Assembly: GCA_900539165.1 (NCBI GenBank)
Contig: UQAZ01000012.1
Location: 1 to 64,000, forward strand
Direction: 5' to 3'
DNA: 64,000 nucleotides
DNA from: an uncultured Oscillospiraceae bacterium
GTDB lineage: Bacteria > Bacillota > Clostridia > Oscillospirales > Acutalibacteraceae
In this document: positions 41,165 through 49,601 of the stretch, one piece after another
Layout of the letters: every line of letters begins with the position of its first letter
Position numbering within the stretch: the first letter of the stretch is position 1
Position numbers and translations under genes: made by a program
The notes under the pieces: generated by a model
Told to the model about the DNA's origin: nothing
The model's input: only the letters and a program-made list of their open reading frames with translations
Database searches by the model: none

Positions 41165-41452
41165 GCCCCATAAGGGGGCGTACTGCATAAGGAATAAATG
41201 CTTAAAAACCAAATAAACAGCGAAATACTGCGTTAAATTTACAGCGAAGGCGTCAGCCTGCCCTGCAAATTATGCCTTGTCTTTCACCTGCTCCTTTGGT
41301 TTTTAAGTGCAAAGCAGTTTAAGCAAACTGATTTTGTTCAGTGTGTATTAACAAAATCCCGCTAATACTTGCGTATTAACGGGATTTTTTAATAGTGCAA
41401 TGGGCAAAACTCAGAAAGCTTAAACCAATTACTTCCTTATGCAGTACGCCCC
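41165..41452. repeat. Nested inverted-repeat element (MITE-like or structured leader)
   Basis: The outer arms 41175-41194 and 41433-41452 are a perfect 20-bp inverted repeat. Inside lie a 13-bp inverted repeat (41201-41213/41295-41307), a 9-bp near-perfect pair (41236-41244/41263-41271) and a 4-bp hairpin (41248-41259), all nested. A separate terminator hairpin stands at 41353-41388. At the left edge GCCCC/GGGGC (41165-41169/41175-41179) is a terminator on the minus strand, sharing bases with the outer arm. No protein-coding frame of note and no clear target-site duplication is seen. This accounts for the whole gene-free stretch 41134-41467. Confidence 0.65.
41353..41388. terminator. Terminator hairpin inside the inverted-repeat element
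   Basis: AAATCCCG and CGGGATTT with an inner TAATAC/GTATTA pair around a TTGC loop. The plus strand has TTTTTT after it, the minus strand TTTTGTT. It probably ends the amino-acid ABC transporter transcript. Confidence 0.75.
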
Positions 41453-41467
41453 AATAATCCGTATAAT

Positions 41468-42214
41468 TTACAGCACCTTATCGAAGAAGTCCTTTGCTCT
41501 CGGCTCTTTAGGATTATAAATAACCTCCTGCGGAGTACCCTCCTCGAGTATTTTGCCGTCATAGATGAACAAAACTCTGTTTGCAACCTCACGGGCAAAT
41601 CCAATCTCGTGAGTAACGATAACCATTGTCATACCCTCTTCTGCAAGCTCACGCATAACGCCGAGAACCTCGCCAACCATTTCAGGATCAAGTGCAGAAG
41701 TCGGCTCATCAAAGAGCATAATATCCGGGTTCATACAAAGCGCTCTTGCAATGGCAACACGCTGCTTTTGACCGCCCGAAAGCATAGCGGGATATTCGTT
41801 AGCCTTCTCCTGCAAGCCTACCTTGGCAAGCATCTCCATAGCAAGTTTTTCAGCCTCGTCCCTCTTCATCTTCTTTACCTGAATAGGGGCAAGTGTAAGG
41901 TTATCAATGACATTAAGGTTATTGAAAAGATTGAAGTGCTGAAATACCATTCCCACATTTTCTCTCGCCTTATTAATGTCAATTTTTTTATCGTCCATAT
42001 GGTTGCCGTCTACAACCATTTCGCCCGAAGTAATATCCTCAAGGCGATTTATACATCTCAAAAATGTTGATTTACCACAGCCTGACGGACCGAGAACAAC
42101 TACTACCTCGCCCTCGTAAATATCGGTGGTAATGTCCTTTAATACCTCAAGCTTACCAAAATTCTTCTGAAGATGTGAAGCATGAATTTTTACATTATTA
42201 TAATTTACGGCCAC
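41468..42214 (-). CDS. Polar amino acid ABC transporter, ATP-binding protein
   Basis: The 248-residue ATPase resembles GlnQ/HisP: Walker A LGPSGCGKST, Q-loop MVFQHFNLF, signature LSGGQKQR, Walker B DIMLFDEPTSALDPE and switch His in VTHE. It powers the permease encoded just upstream, whose reading frame it overlaps by 17 bases. Order on the transcript is binding protein, permease, ATPase. The amino acid transported is not certain. Confidence 0.94.
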   Translation of the reverse strand: MAVNYNNVKIHASHLQKNFGKLEVLKDITTDIYEGEVVVVLGPSGCGKSTFLRCINRLEDITSGEMVVDGNHMDDKKIDINKARENVGMVFQHFNLFNNLNVIDNLTLAPIQVKKMKRDEAEKLAMEMLAKVGLQEKANEYPAMLSGGQKQRVAIARALCMNPDIMLFDEPTSALDPEMVGEVLGVMRELAEEGMTMVIVTHEIGFAREVANRVLFIYDGKILEEGTPQEVIYNPKEPRAKDFFDKVL

Positions 42215-42872
42215 GATTCAATCTCCTCTCAAGAATTTTTGCTGCATATGAAAGCAGGGTTATAACAATCAAATACATAACTGCTACAACAGTCCATACC
42301 TCAAACACTCTGCCTGTGATTGCAACCGCATTCTTTGCGGTATTAACAAGCTCAGGAAATCCGATAACAGAAAGAATTGATGTATCCTTTAATGTTATGA
42401 TAAACTGATTAATGATTGACGGAATCATAGTTCTTACAGCCTGCGGAAGCACTACCTTACACATAGCCTGTGAATAAGTCATACCGAGCGAACGAGCCGC
42501 CTCCATCTGACCGATATCAACCGATTGAATACCGGCACGAATAATCTCAGCCATATATGCACCGCAATTCAAAGAAAGGCATATAGTACCAGCCTGAAGG
42601 GCAGTAAGCGTAAACGAAGCCGATGAAGATTTGTTGATAATATACGGAAGTCCGAAATAAACAAAAAAAGCAAGTACGATCATAGGCACGCCACGAACGA
42701 CATCAACAAAAACCCTGTAAATAGCGTTGCAAACCTTACTTTTCAAAACAGATAGAATGCCGAAAAGCAAGCCGATTATGCACGCAAAAAACAGACCGCA
42801 CAATGCCAATGTAAGCGTTTTACCCATAGCCGCAAGCAGCAAGTTTCCGTATGTTTCAATAATTTGTTGCAT
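42198..42872 (-). CDS. Polar amino acid ABC transporter, permease
   Basis: The roughly 224-residue permease has five membrane segments and the HisM/GlnP family EAA loop (ARSLGMTYSQAMCKVVLPQA, near residues 150-170), and VVRGVPMIVLAFFVYFGLP. The ATG at 42872 is chosen because the upstream GTG overlaps the purine-rich AGAGGAG; the spacing of 11 bases is rather long. A strong hairpin (42926-42953) separates it from the binding-protein gene. Confidence 0.92.
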   Translation of the reverse strand: MQQIIETYGNLLLAAMGKTLTLALCGLFFACIIGLLFGILSVLKSKVCNAIYRVFVDVVRGVPMIVLAFFVYFGLPYIINKSSSASFTLTALQAGTICLSLNCGAYMAEIIRAGIQSVDIGQMEAARSLGMTYSQAMCKVVLPQAVRTMIPSIINQFIITLKDTSILSVIGFPELVNTAKNAVAITGRVFEVWTVVAVMYLIVITLLSYAAKILERRLNRGRKL

Positions 42873-42925
42873 TGGGTTAAAAGCTCCTCTCACAGTTGAA
42901 TTTCATCATCAAAACTCAACAAGAA

Positions 42926-42953
42926 CGCCACCGTTATTTTATATGCGGTGGCG
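42926..42953 (-). terminator. Intercistronic hairpin between binding-protein and permease genes
   Basis: CGCCACCG and CGGTGGCG form a perfect 8-bp stem with a 12-base loop, followed by TTCTTGTT on the minus strand. Such hairpins commonly let the binding protein be made in excess of the membrane subunits by partial termination or 3'-end protection. Confidence 0.65.
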
Positions 42954-42978
42954 AACTCAATAGAAATTTTACAGTATA

Positions 42979-43755
42979 TCAGCCGAGATACTTAGCGATA
43001 ATCTCGTCGTATTTACCGTTTGCCTTAATGTTCTTGAGACCTGCATTGAACTTATCAAGAAGCTCCTGCTTGTCTTCGCTGAATGCAGCCATACCGTAGC
43101 CTGCGCCCTCATTCTCAGAGCCTTCAACTATTCTCATAGCAAGGTCTCCGTCCTTGATTGATGCAGCCATAATCGGGGTGTCCTCAAAGCAAGCAACACA
43201 CTGACCGCCTGTAACAGCCTGATACATTGTCGGGCTATCCTCAAAATATGTAAGGGTAAAGCCGTACTGATCCTTGAGAGACTCGGCATAGTTAGCACCC
43301 TGTGTACCTGTCTTAACAGCTACATTTGTACCCTTGAGACCGTCAAGAGCATTAATAGTGCTGTCCTTAGCAACTGCTACGCACTGAGTAGCGGTGTAAT
43401 ATGAATCAGAGAACATCCAGCCCTCGCTAATACGCTGATCGGTGATAGAAGCACCGGCAATCATAGCGTCTGCCTGACCTGACTTACAAGCTGCAAGTGA
43501 AGCGTCCCAACCGAGTGACTTGAGTTCATACTCAAAGCCCTGATCCTCTGCGATAGCAGCAAGAATATCAACATCAATACCAACGAAATTACCTGAAGCG
43601 TCGGTGTACTCGAAAGGCTTAAATACAGTATCGGTAGCAATTACATATTTCTTGTTAGCGTCATCCTTTTTGTTTGATGAACAGCCTGCAAATGCAACAG
43701 CAACTGTCAAAACAGCAAGCACAAGTGCAAGAACTTTTTTCATTGAATTTTTCAT
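42979..43755 (-). CDS. Amino acid ABC transporter substrate-binding lipoprotein
   Basis: The 258-residue protein has a lipoprotein signal peptide ending VAFAGC (lipidated Cys25) and the SBP_bac_3 fold: YVIATDTVFKPFEYTDASGN at the mature start, FVGIDVDILAAIA, and GTNVAVKTGTQGANY. It captures a polar amino acid at the cell surface. A full-consensus promoter with a small palindrome at the start site precedes it. Confidence 0.94.
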   Translation of the reverse strand: MKNSMKKVLALVLAVLTVAVAFAGCSSNKKDDANKKYVIATDTVFKPFEYTDASGNFVGIDVDILAAIAEDQGFEYELKSLGWDASLAACKSGQADAMIAGASITDQRISEGWMFSDSYYTATQCVAVAKDSTINALDGLKGTNVAVKTGTQGANYAESLKDQYGFTLTYFEDSPTMYQAVTGGQCVACFEDTPIMAASIKDGDLAMRIVEGSENEGAGYGMAAFSEDKQELLDKFNAGLKNIKANGKYDEIIAKYLG

Positions 43756-43787
43756 TTTTCATTATCCTTTCCTGTGAACGAAATTAA

Positions 43788-43803
43788 TAGATTGAAAAAT
43801 CTA
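43788..43803 (-). promoter_or_regulatory. Palindrome at the ABC transporter start site
   Basis: TAGATT and AATCTA form a 6-base perfect palindrome with a 4-base centre, lying at about +2 to +17 of the transcript. It is a candidate operator or a leader hairpin. Confidence 0.35.
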
Positions 43804-43811
43804 TAATGAAC

Positions 43812-43840
43812 ATTATAATAAATTTTTCTAAATAAGTCAA
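43812..43840 (-). promoter_or_regulatory. Strong promoter of the amino acid ABC transporter
   Basis: TTGACT and TATAAT separated by 17 bases on the minus strand; start near 43805. Confidence 0.75.
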
Positions 43841-43861
43841 TAGTAACGACAAACATCACCG

Positions 43862-46726
43862 TTACAGCGAATATATTTCGTCAAGTTCCGACTCGGCTTT
43901 TTTAATCTGATTTTCACTTGAGATTATGCAATAAGGGGCGTTTTCGGTTGCCTTTGACATTTCGTTTGCAACGCTCAAAATGTCCTCCTTGGTGCAATTA
44001 ACAATATCGGCACGAAGCTTTCTTCTCTGCTCCTGACTTATTTTCTTAAAATAATTCATATTTGAAATATTAGCTGCCGTCTTTGGAGTGAGAAGCGGAT
44101 TTTGAGCCGACATTGCACCGATGATAAAGCCTGTAAGGCTTCTGTCGCTCTGTGCAAGTTCTCTTAAATAATCGGAAATTCCACGGAAAGTCTTTACTGA
44201 CTGAGGTGCGTTAGGGTCACGGAAGGAATTTGCGCCGAATGTGCCGTTTGTATTAACTCTTACACCGCATCCGTAAGCACCGCCCTTAACTCTTACCTCA
44301 TTCCAAAGATAATCGTAAGACGCAATATGACAAGCGAGGCAGGAAGCGCCGTTATACGCATTGCTCAAAGCTGCGCCCATACCCGAAAAAGCAATATCGC
44401 CGGGGATAATAATGCCCTCGTTTTTCGGCTTTGAAAGCTTAATTTTAAGCTCGTGTGAAAAATCGGACTTATCAAGTGACGAAACAAAACTTTGTGCATT
44501 CTGCTCAAAGGCATCCGCATTATCGTTTGTTATACTTATCACGGCATTATCAGAGCCAAACACCCTTTTGCAAACATCACCGAACACGGTAAAGTCCATA
44601 GGAGTGCTTTCCTGCTGTTTGAGCCATTTATAATATGTGTAGCCTGTTGTAAGCTCGTCACAAGCATTGTCAATCGAAGCACTTGTCAGCGCCCTTTGAG
44701 TTGCAACAAGTGAGCCGTAGGAAACTATTGTTTGATACAAAAATCTGCTTTCCTGCTTGATAATATCACCGATAGCGTCTGCATTGTCAAAACGGGTAGA
44801 ATACATAATTTCCCTAACCAACGCAAGCATATCGTCAAAATATCTTTCAAGGCAAGAAAACTTAACCTTTAACTTAATCTCACCGCTGTCAGGCTGATTG
44901 AAATAGCAAACAGGCGCAATGCAAAAATCCAAACCGCCGCATTTTGAAAGCAGCTCTGTTTTAAGCTCCTTTGCGCTACGCTCGGCAGTATCAAGTTCGC
45001 CGAGAAGTGAAGCAATAAGGGAAAGCTCAGAAAGTTCCTGCTCGCCTGCTCCGGTAATATCAAAGAACATATCGGTGTAAACGATACCGTCGGTTTGAAT
45101 ACTGTGCTTAATCACATCGTTTGAAAGCTCAAAAGGTATATACTCCGGCTCAATATCAATATCATTTATCGAAATCATCGGGATTTTTGCCAAATCCTCC
45201 GGAGAATCCTCGGAGGATTGCCAAGCCAAAAGCTTAGCCTGCTTTTCCTTATACAACTGCTTTTCGTCATCGCTCCACAATGAAGTAACGGCATTAATTC
45301 TGTCCTGTTCAGCCTTTCTCTCCTCGTCACCTACTGTATATGACGGCATCATAAGAATGCTTGCTCTGTGATTATTTTCAAGGAAAAGTTCTCTGATAAG
45401 CTGTTCAAAATATCCGTCGTTTGCCTTGCTTCTGAGTGTGTCAAACACATCGCCCGTAATGACATTGCCTATCGTAGAACCGTCATAAAGCCATGTTTCA
45501 AGAGAAGCCATTGCATAATACAAACCTCTCGGAAAGCCGAAATCTTTTTCCTTAATTTGAAATTCCAAGTGCGAAATTGCAGCCTCAAGTTCTTTTTTGT
45601 CAATTCCCTTTTCGCAAAGGTCACAAAGAAGCTCGTCTATAAGCATACTGATTTCATTTGACTTGCTTTCATCAATATTTTTAATATCAAGAATAATATA
45701 CGGCTGATATATTCCGTCGCAAACCCTAAGCGACACATCCTCGCAAAGTCCTCTCGACATAAGAGCCTTTGTAAGATAGGACTGATTATTCTTTGCAAGA
45801 ACGGAAACCAGAATATTTGAAGCGTAAATCTTTTCTTTTTCATCAAATCTGCCTAAGGCATATCCCTTTACAAGAGAGGACTGTTTTTCAAGCGGCATAT
45901 CCTTTGACTGCTCGAAATATACGGTATCGCCCTCATTTATAACGGCATTCTGCCACTGAGGCATAGCACTCGGCTCAATCCTGTCATAATGGCATAAATA
46001 CTCGCTGTCGATATGCTCGCACACTTTTTTAATATCAAGTGAGCCGTCAAGAATAATATAGCAATTAGACGGGTGATAATATTTTTTATGACCCGCGATA
46101 AAGTCTTCGTATGACAAATTCGGAATTGCAGACGGATAACCGCCCGATTCACAGCCGTAGCAGGTGTCGGGATACAGTCTGCGGCAAAGCTCGATTTCCT
46201 TAACGGAATCGGCGTCTGCATAAACTCCCTTCATTTCGTTAAACACAACACCCTTATAGCTTACATTATCATTCTCGTCAAACTCATAATGCCAACCCTC
46301 TTGATAAAAAATCTCGGGGCGGGTGTAAATTGCCGGATTCAGCACCGCATCAAGATACACATCCATAAGGTTAAAGAAATCCTTATCATTCTTTGACGAA
46401 ATAGGATACATCGTCTTGTCGCTGAAAGTAAGAGCATTCAAAAATGTGTTCATACTGTTTTTAATAAGCTCGACGAACGGCTCTTTTACAGGATATTTTT
46501 CAGAGCCGCACAAAACGCTATGCTCCAAAATATGAAAAATGCCCGTGTCATCGCTCGGAACAGTTCTGAACGAAATAGAAAAAGTCTTATTAATATCATT
46601 TCTGTCAAGCCAAAGCAATCTTGCTCCCGACTTTTCGTGGAGCATCTCAACCGCCGTGCCGTTAAGCTCATCATAATGCTGCTTATCTACAACTCTAAAT
46701 CCACCGATCACATCGTTAATATTCAT
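43862..46726 (-). CDS. M16C-family metallopeptidase (presequence-protease-like)
   Basis: The 954-residue protein is a two-half zinc peptidase of the PreP/Cym1 type. The inverted zinc motif HILEH (His65, Glu68, His69) sits in TGIFHILEHSVLCGS, with a downstream Glu in FNEMKGVY (near 172) as third ligand, and EPFVELIKNSMNTFLNA follows the family. It has no signal peptide, so it likely degrades peptides in the cytoplasm. The C-terminal half carries the RVKGGAYG segment used to bind substrate. Monocistronic. Confidence 0.93.
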   Translation of the reverse strand: MNINDVIGGFRVVDKQHYDELNGTAVEMLHEKSGARLLWLDRNDINKTFSISFRTVPSDDTGIFHILEHSVLCGSEKYPVKEPFVELIKNSMNTFLNALTFSDKTMYPISSKNDKDFFNLMDVYLDAVLNPAIYTRPEIFYQEGWHYEFDENDNVSYKGVVFNEMKGVYADADSVKEIELCRRLYPDTCYGCESGGYPSAIPNLSYEDFIAGHKKYYHPSNCYIILDGSLDIKKVCEHIDSEYLCHYDRIEPSAMPQWQNAVINEGDTVYFEQSKDMPLEKQSSLVKGYALGRFDEKEKIYASNILVSVLAKNNQSYLTKALMSRGLCEDVSLRVCDGIYQPYIILDIKNIDESKSNEISMLIDELLCDLCEKGIDKKELEAAISHLEFQIKEKDFGFPRGLYYAMASLETWLYDGSTIGNVITGDVFDTLRSKANDGYFEQLIRELFLENNHRASILMMPSYTVGDEERKAEQDRINAVTSLWSDDEKQLYKEKQAKLLAWQSSEDSPEDLAKIPMISINDIDIEPEYIPFELSNDVIKHSIQTDGIVYTDMFFDITGAGEQELSELSLIASLLGELDTAERSAKELKTELLSKCGGLDFCIAPVCYFNQPDSGEIKLKVKFSCLERYFDDMLALVREIMYSTRFDNADAIGDIIKQESRFLYQTIVSYGSLVATQRALTSASIDNACDELTTGYTYYKWLKQQESTPMDFTVFGDVCKRVFGSDNAVISITNDNADAFEQNAQSFVSSLDKSDFSHELKIKLSKPKNEGIIIPGDIAFSGMGAALSNAYNGASCLACHIASYDYLWNEVRVKGGAYGCGVRVNTNGTFGANSFRDPNAPQSVKTFRGISDYLRELAQSDRSLTGFIIGAMSAQNPLLTPKTAANISNMNYFKKISQEQRRKLRADIVNCTKEDILSVANEMSKATENAPYCIISSENQIKKAESELDEIYSL

Positions 46727-46761
46727 AGCTTCCTCCGAAAATCAAATTATCTATAAATATA

Positions 46762-46791
46762 ATATTACCATAACACACTAAAAAAAATCAA
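46762..46791 (-). promoter_or_regulatory. Possible promoter of the M16C peptidase gene
   Basis: TTGATT and TAATAT with 18-base spacing, within the 170-base divergent region. Confidence 0.45.
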
Positions 46792-46807
46792 GACTTCAAA
46801 ATCATAC

Positions 46808-46836
46808 TTGACCTAAATAAAAGTGTTTGTTATTAT
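46808..46836 (+). promoter_or_regulatory. Promoter of the sodium symporter gene
   Basis: TTGACC and TATTAT with 17-base spacing; start near 46843. Confidence 0.65.
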
Positions 46837-46896
46837 ATTACTACCATTTTATATAATTGGTATAAAATATTATAGTATATTGTAAGAGAGGATTTT

Positions 46897-48372
46897 ATGA
46901 AGGAAAGAGAGACTTTTGCCTCACGACTGGGCTTTATTCTTGTTGCCGCAGGGTGTGCGGTAGGTATAGGAAATGTTTGGAAATTTCCTTATATCTGCGG
47001 ACAATACGGCGGTGCTGCATTTATCGTAATGTACTTAATTTTTCTTGTGCTTCTCGGTTTCCCGATTTTGGTGGCTGAATTTGCAATAGGCAGAAGCAGT
47101 CGCTTCGGTATGGGCAGAGCGTTTGAAACGCTTGAACCGAAGGGTACGAAATGGCACAAATTAAAATGGATAAGCATTGTGGGATGCTTCTTGCTTATGT
47201 CGTTTTACACAATGGTAGGCGGTTGGATGCTTTACTATGCTTATCTCGAAATCACCGGCGGACTGTCGGGCTTATCGGTTGATGAGGTCGGCGGTGCATT
47301 CTCGACAATGCTTTCTCAGCCAACGACTATGGGCTTTTGGGCATTTATCGCAATCGTGCTTTCATTCGGTGTTTGTGCGCTCGGCGTTAAAAACGGTGTA
47401 GAAAAAATCACAAAAATTATGATGACGCTGCTCGTCGTGCTTATGATTGCACTCGCCGTGCATTCGGCAACGCTTCCAAATGCAGGCGAAGGCTTCAGAT
47501 TTTATCTTGTTCCGGACTTCAACAATGTAAAAGAGCAAGGCTTGGGAACAGCTATCTTTGCCGCAATGAGCCACGCTTTCTTTACGCTCAGCCTCGGTAT
47601 AGGTGCTATGGAAATTTTCGGAAGCTACCTCACTAAAGAAAAGCGTCTCGGCGGCGAAGCAATAAGCGTTATGGTGCTTGACACCTTTGTTGCCCTTATG
47701 GCAGGCTTTATCATCATTCCGGCTTGCTTTGCGTTCGGTGTTCAACCCGACAGCGGACCGTCGCTTTTGTTCATCACTCTGCCAAACCTGTTTAATCAAA
47801 TGGCAGGCGGAAGAGTTTGGGGAGCTATGTTCTTCATATTTATGTCGTTTGCGGCACTTTCCACCATTGTTGCGGTGTTTGAAAATTTAATTGCAGCATT
47901 TATGGATATGAAAGGCTGGTCAAGAGGCAAATCGGTAGGTGTAAACTTTATAATTATCACACTTATTTCTATACCTGCTATCCTCGGATTTAACCTGTTT
48001 TCACGCTTCCAGCCACTCGGTAACGGAACAGGCATAATGGATTTGGAAGACTTCATTGTTTCATACAATCTCCTGCCTCTCGGAAGTCTGTTATTCGTAA
48101 TGTTCTGCGTGCGTAAAAACGGTTGGGGATTTGACAACTTTGTTGAGGAAGCAAATGCCGGTGAGGGTATTAAATTCCCACGCTGGGCAAAGACTTATAT
48201 GCAATATATTCTGCCGATAATCGTTACAATCGTTTACCTCAAAGGCTACTATGATTTCTTTGCAGGACAGCCGACAGTAACAAGAATAGGTTGGATGGCA
48301 TTTGCAATCATGCTTTTGCTGGTAATATTCGGCGTTTCGCTTTTCACAGGCAAAAAGAAAATTAAAGAATAA
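46897..48372 (+). CDS. Sodium-dependent transporter (NSS/SNF family)
   Basis: The 491-residue LeuT-fold protein has eleven to twelve membrane segments. The unwound TM1 motif GCAVGIGNVWKFPYICGQYGG and the TM6 region SHAFFTLSLGIGAMEIFGSY are typical of bacterial neurotransmitter:sodium symporters, which take up amino acids (MhsT, TnaT). The exact substrate cannot be told. AGAGAGG lies upstream of the ATG. It is monocistronic and closed by a strong terminator. Confidence 0.94.
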   Translation: MKERETFASRLGFILVAAGCAVGIGNVWKFPYICGQYGGAAFIVMYLIFLVLLGFPILVAEFAIGRSSRFGMGRAFETLEPKGTKWHKLKWISIVGCFLLMSFYTMVGGWMLYYAYLEITGGLSGLSVDEVGGAFSTMLSQPTTMGFWAFIAIVLSFGVCALGVKNGVEKITKIMMTLLVVLMIALAVHSATLPNAGEGFRFYLVPDFNNVKEQGLGTAIFAAMSHAFFTLSLGIGAMEIFGSYLTKEKRLGGEAISVMVLDTFVALMAGFIIIPACFAFGVQPDSGPSLLFITLPNLFNQMAGGRVWGAMFFIFMSFAALSTIVAVFENLIAAFMDMKGWSRGKSVGVNFIIITLISIPAILGFNLFSRFQPLGNGTGIMDLEDFIVSYNLLPLGSLLFVMFCVRKNGWGFDNFVEEANAGEGIKFPRWAKTYMQYILPIIVTIVYLKGYYDFFAGQPTVTRIGWMAFAIMLLLVIFGVSLFTGKKKIKE

Positions 48373-48387
48373 TTTAATATACAAGAA

Positions 48388-48420
48388 AAAAACAACCTTG
48401 ATTTTTTCAAGGTTGTTTTT
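48388..48420. terminator. Bidirectional terminator after the sodium symporter gene
   Basis: AAAAACAACCTTGA and TCAAGGTTGTTTTT form a long stem with a short T loop. It suits both strands; two further hairpins follow. Confidence 0.9.
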
Positions 48421-48423
48421 GCG

Positions 48424-48475
48424 TGTCGAAAAAAGTATTTTCGACAGTCTAAGCCTCCTTTTTCAAGGGAGGCTT
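48424..48475. repeat. Two adjacent perfect hairpins (small palindromic repeats)
   Basis: TGTCGAAAA/TTTTCGACA (48424-48446) and AAGCCTCC/GGGAGGCTT (48451-48475). The second contains CTCCTTTTTCAAGGGA, also found in the palindrome at 23398-23453. On the plus strand AATTTTT follows. Together with 48388-48420 they form a triple hairpin block between convergent genes. Confidence 0.6.
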
Positions 48476-48505
48476 AATTTTTATAAGCGTATTTCAGAAG
48501 CTTTA

Positions 48506-49120
48506 TCAACAATCTAACGGGAGGTCTATTTCTCTGTTCTTAAAGTAATATTTTTCGTCGTTTTCATTTATAGCACGAGCAACTCTGCACGGATTACCGT
48601 AAGCGACAACATCAGACGGAATGTCCTTAGTAACTATCGAGCCTGCTCCGATTACGGTATTGTCACCTATCGTAACACCCGGACAAATAACAACTCCTGC
48701 TCCTATCCATACATTTTTTCCGATATGAACATCTGCGTTATATTGAAACTGTTTAACTCTGAACGGAGGGTAAATCGGATGTCCTGCCGTTGCAACAGTT
48801 ACATTAGGGCCTATCATAGTATAATCGCCGATATAAATGTTTCCGTCGTCTACAAATGTAGCGTTAAAATTAACATACACATATTTACCGATATGCACAT
48901 GATGACCGCCCCAATTAGCATAAAACGGAGGCTGAATATATGTTTTCTCTCCGACTTCGGCAAGCATAAGGGACAGAAGTTTTTCCATTCTTTCCTCGTT
49001 TCCCAAGCCGAGAGTGTTATACTCCTGCATATATCCGACATGCTTTGTTTGCTCATTCATTATCTCGTCGCACGAGCAGTCATAAATGAGTCCCTTATCC
49101 ATTCTTTCACGCTCAGTCAT
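48506..49120 (-). CDS. Sugar O-acetyltransferase (maltose/galactoside acetyltransferase family)
   Basis: The 204-residue protein has the N-terminal Mac helix region (MDKGLIYDCSCDEIMNEQ) and a left-handed beta helix of hexapeptide repeats (IGDYTMIGPNVTV, IGKNVWIGAGVVI, IGDNTVIGAGSIV). The catalytic His lies in NWGGHHVHIG-NFNATF or TAGHPI segments as in LacA/Maa. It acetylates sugars using acetyl-CoA, perhaps in detoxification. It follows the DUF523 gene by 37 bases and is the last gene of the long minus-strand cluster. Confidence 0.92.
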   Translation of the reverse strand: MTERERMDKGLIYDCSCDEIMNEQTKHVGYMQEYNTLGLGNEERMEKLLSLMLAEVGEKTYIQPPFYANWGGHHVHIGKYVYVNFNATFVDDGNIYIGDYTMIGPNVTVATAGHPIYPPFRVKQFQYNADVHIGKNVWIGAGVVICPGVTIGDNTVIGAGSIVTKDIPSDVVAYGNPCRVARAINENDEKYYFKNREIDLPLDC

Positions 49121-49157
49121 ATTACTCTCCTTAAAAACGCAAAACCATTAATATTTA

Positions 49158-49601
49158 TCAATATAAATTTTTCAATCGTCTGATTTGGCTTTCGCCGAAT
49201 ATTTGTATCTCGTTATCAAAAAGAAGCTGTGCGGCAATTCCGTTACCGTCAATTTTTCTTCCGCTAAACGAGCCGTCGTATATTTTTCCGAAACCGCACG
49301 ACGGAGAATTCTCTTTAAGCACCGCACAGGGAGCGTTGCATTCCTTTGCTATATACAGAGCCTGCTGAGCACCGTCAACAAATTCATCTGTCAAATCGAC
49401 CCCGTCCTTGGAATACACCCTGCCGTCTCTTATTTCCGACGGAACACGAGGGATGGGAAGTCCCGCAAAACACTCGGGGCAAATCGGCACAAGCTCATAC
49501 TCGTCACCCAGAGCGATAACCTCTTCATTTTTATTATTTCCGCCGTTATATTTGCAATTTTCGCCTAAAAGGCAGGCAGAAACCAAAATCTTAGTTTTCA
49601 T
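49158..49601 (-). CDS. DUF523 family protein (YbbK-like)
   Basis: The 147-residue protein has the DUF523 cysteine pattern: ILVSACLLGENCKYNGG at the N-terminus, VPICPECFAGL, and ENSPSCGFGKIYDG, with conserved cysteines likely for metal or Fe-S. No function is established for the family. The ATG at 49601 with AGGTGA 6 bases upstream is preferred; the gene overlaps the ECF S gene by 11 bases, so it is coupled to it. Confidence 0.9.
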   Translation of the reverse strand: MKTKILVSACLLGENCKYNGGNNKNEEVIALGDEYELVPICPECFAGLPIPRVPSEIRDGRVYSKDGVDLTDEFVDGAQQALYIAKECNAPCAVLKENSPSCGFGKIYDGSFSGRKIDGNGIAAQLLFDNEIQIFGESQIRRLKNLY

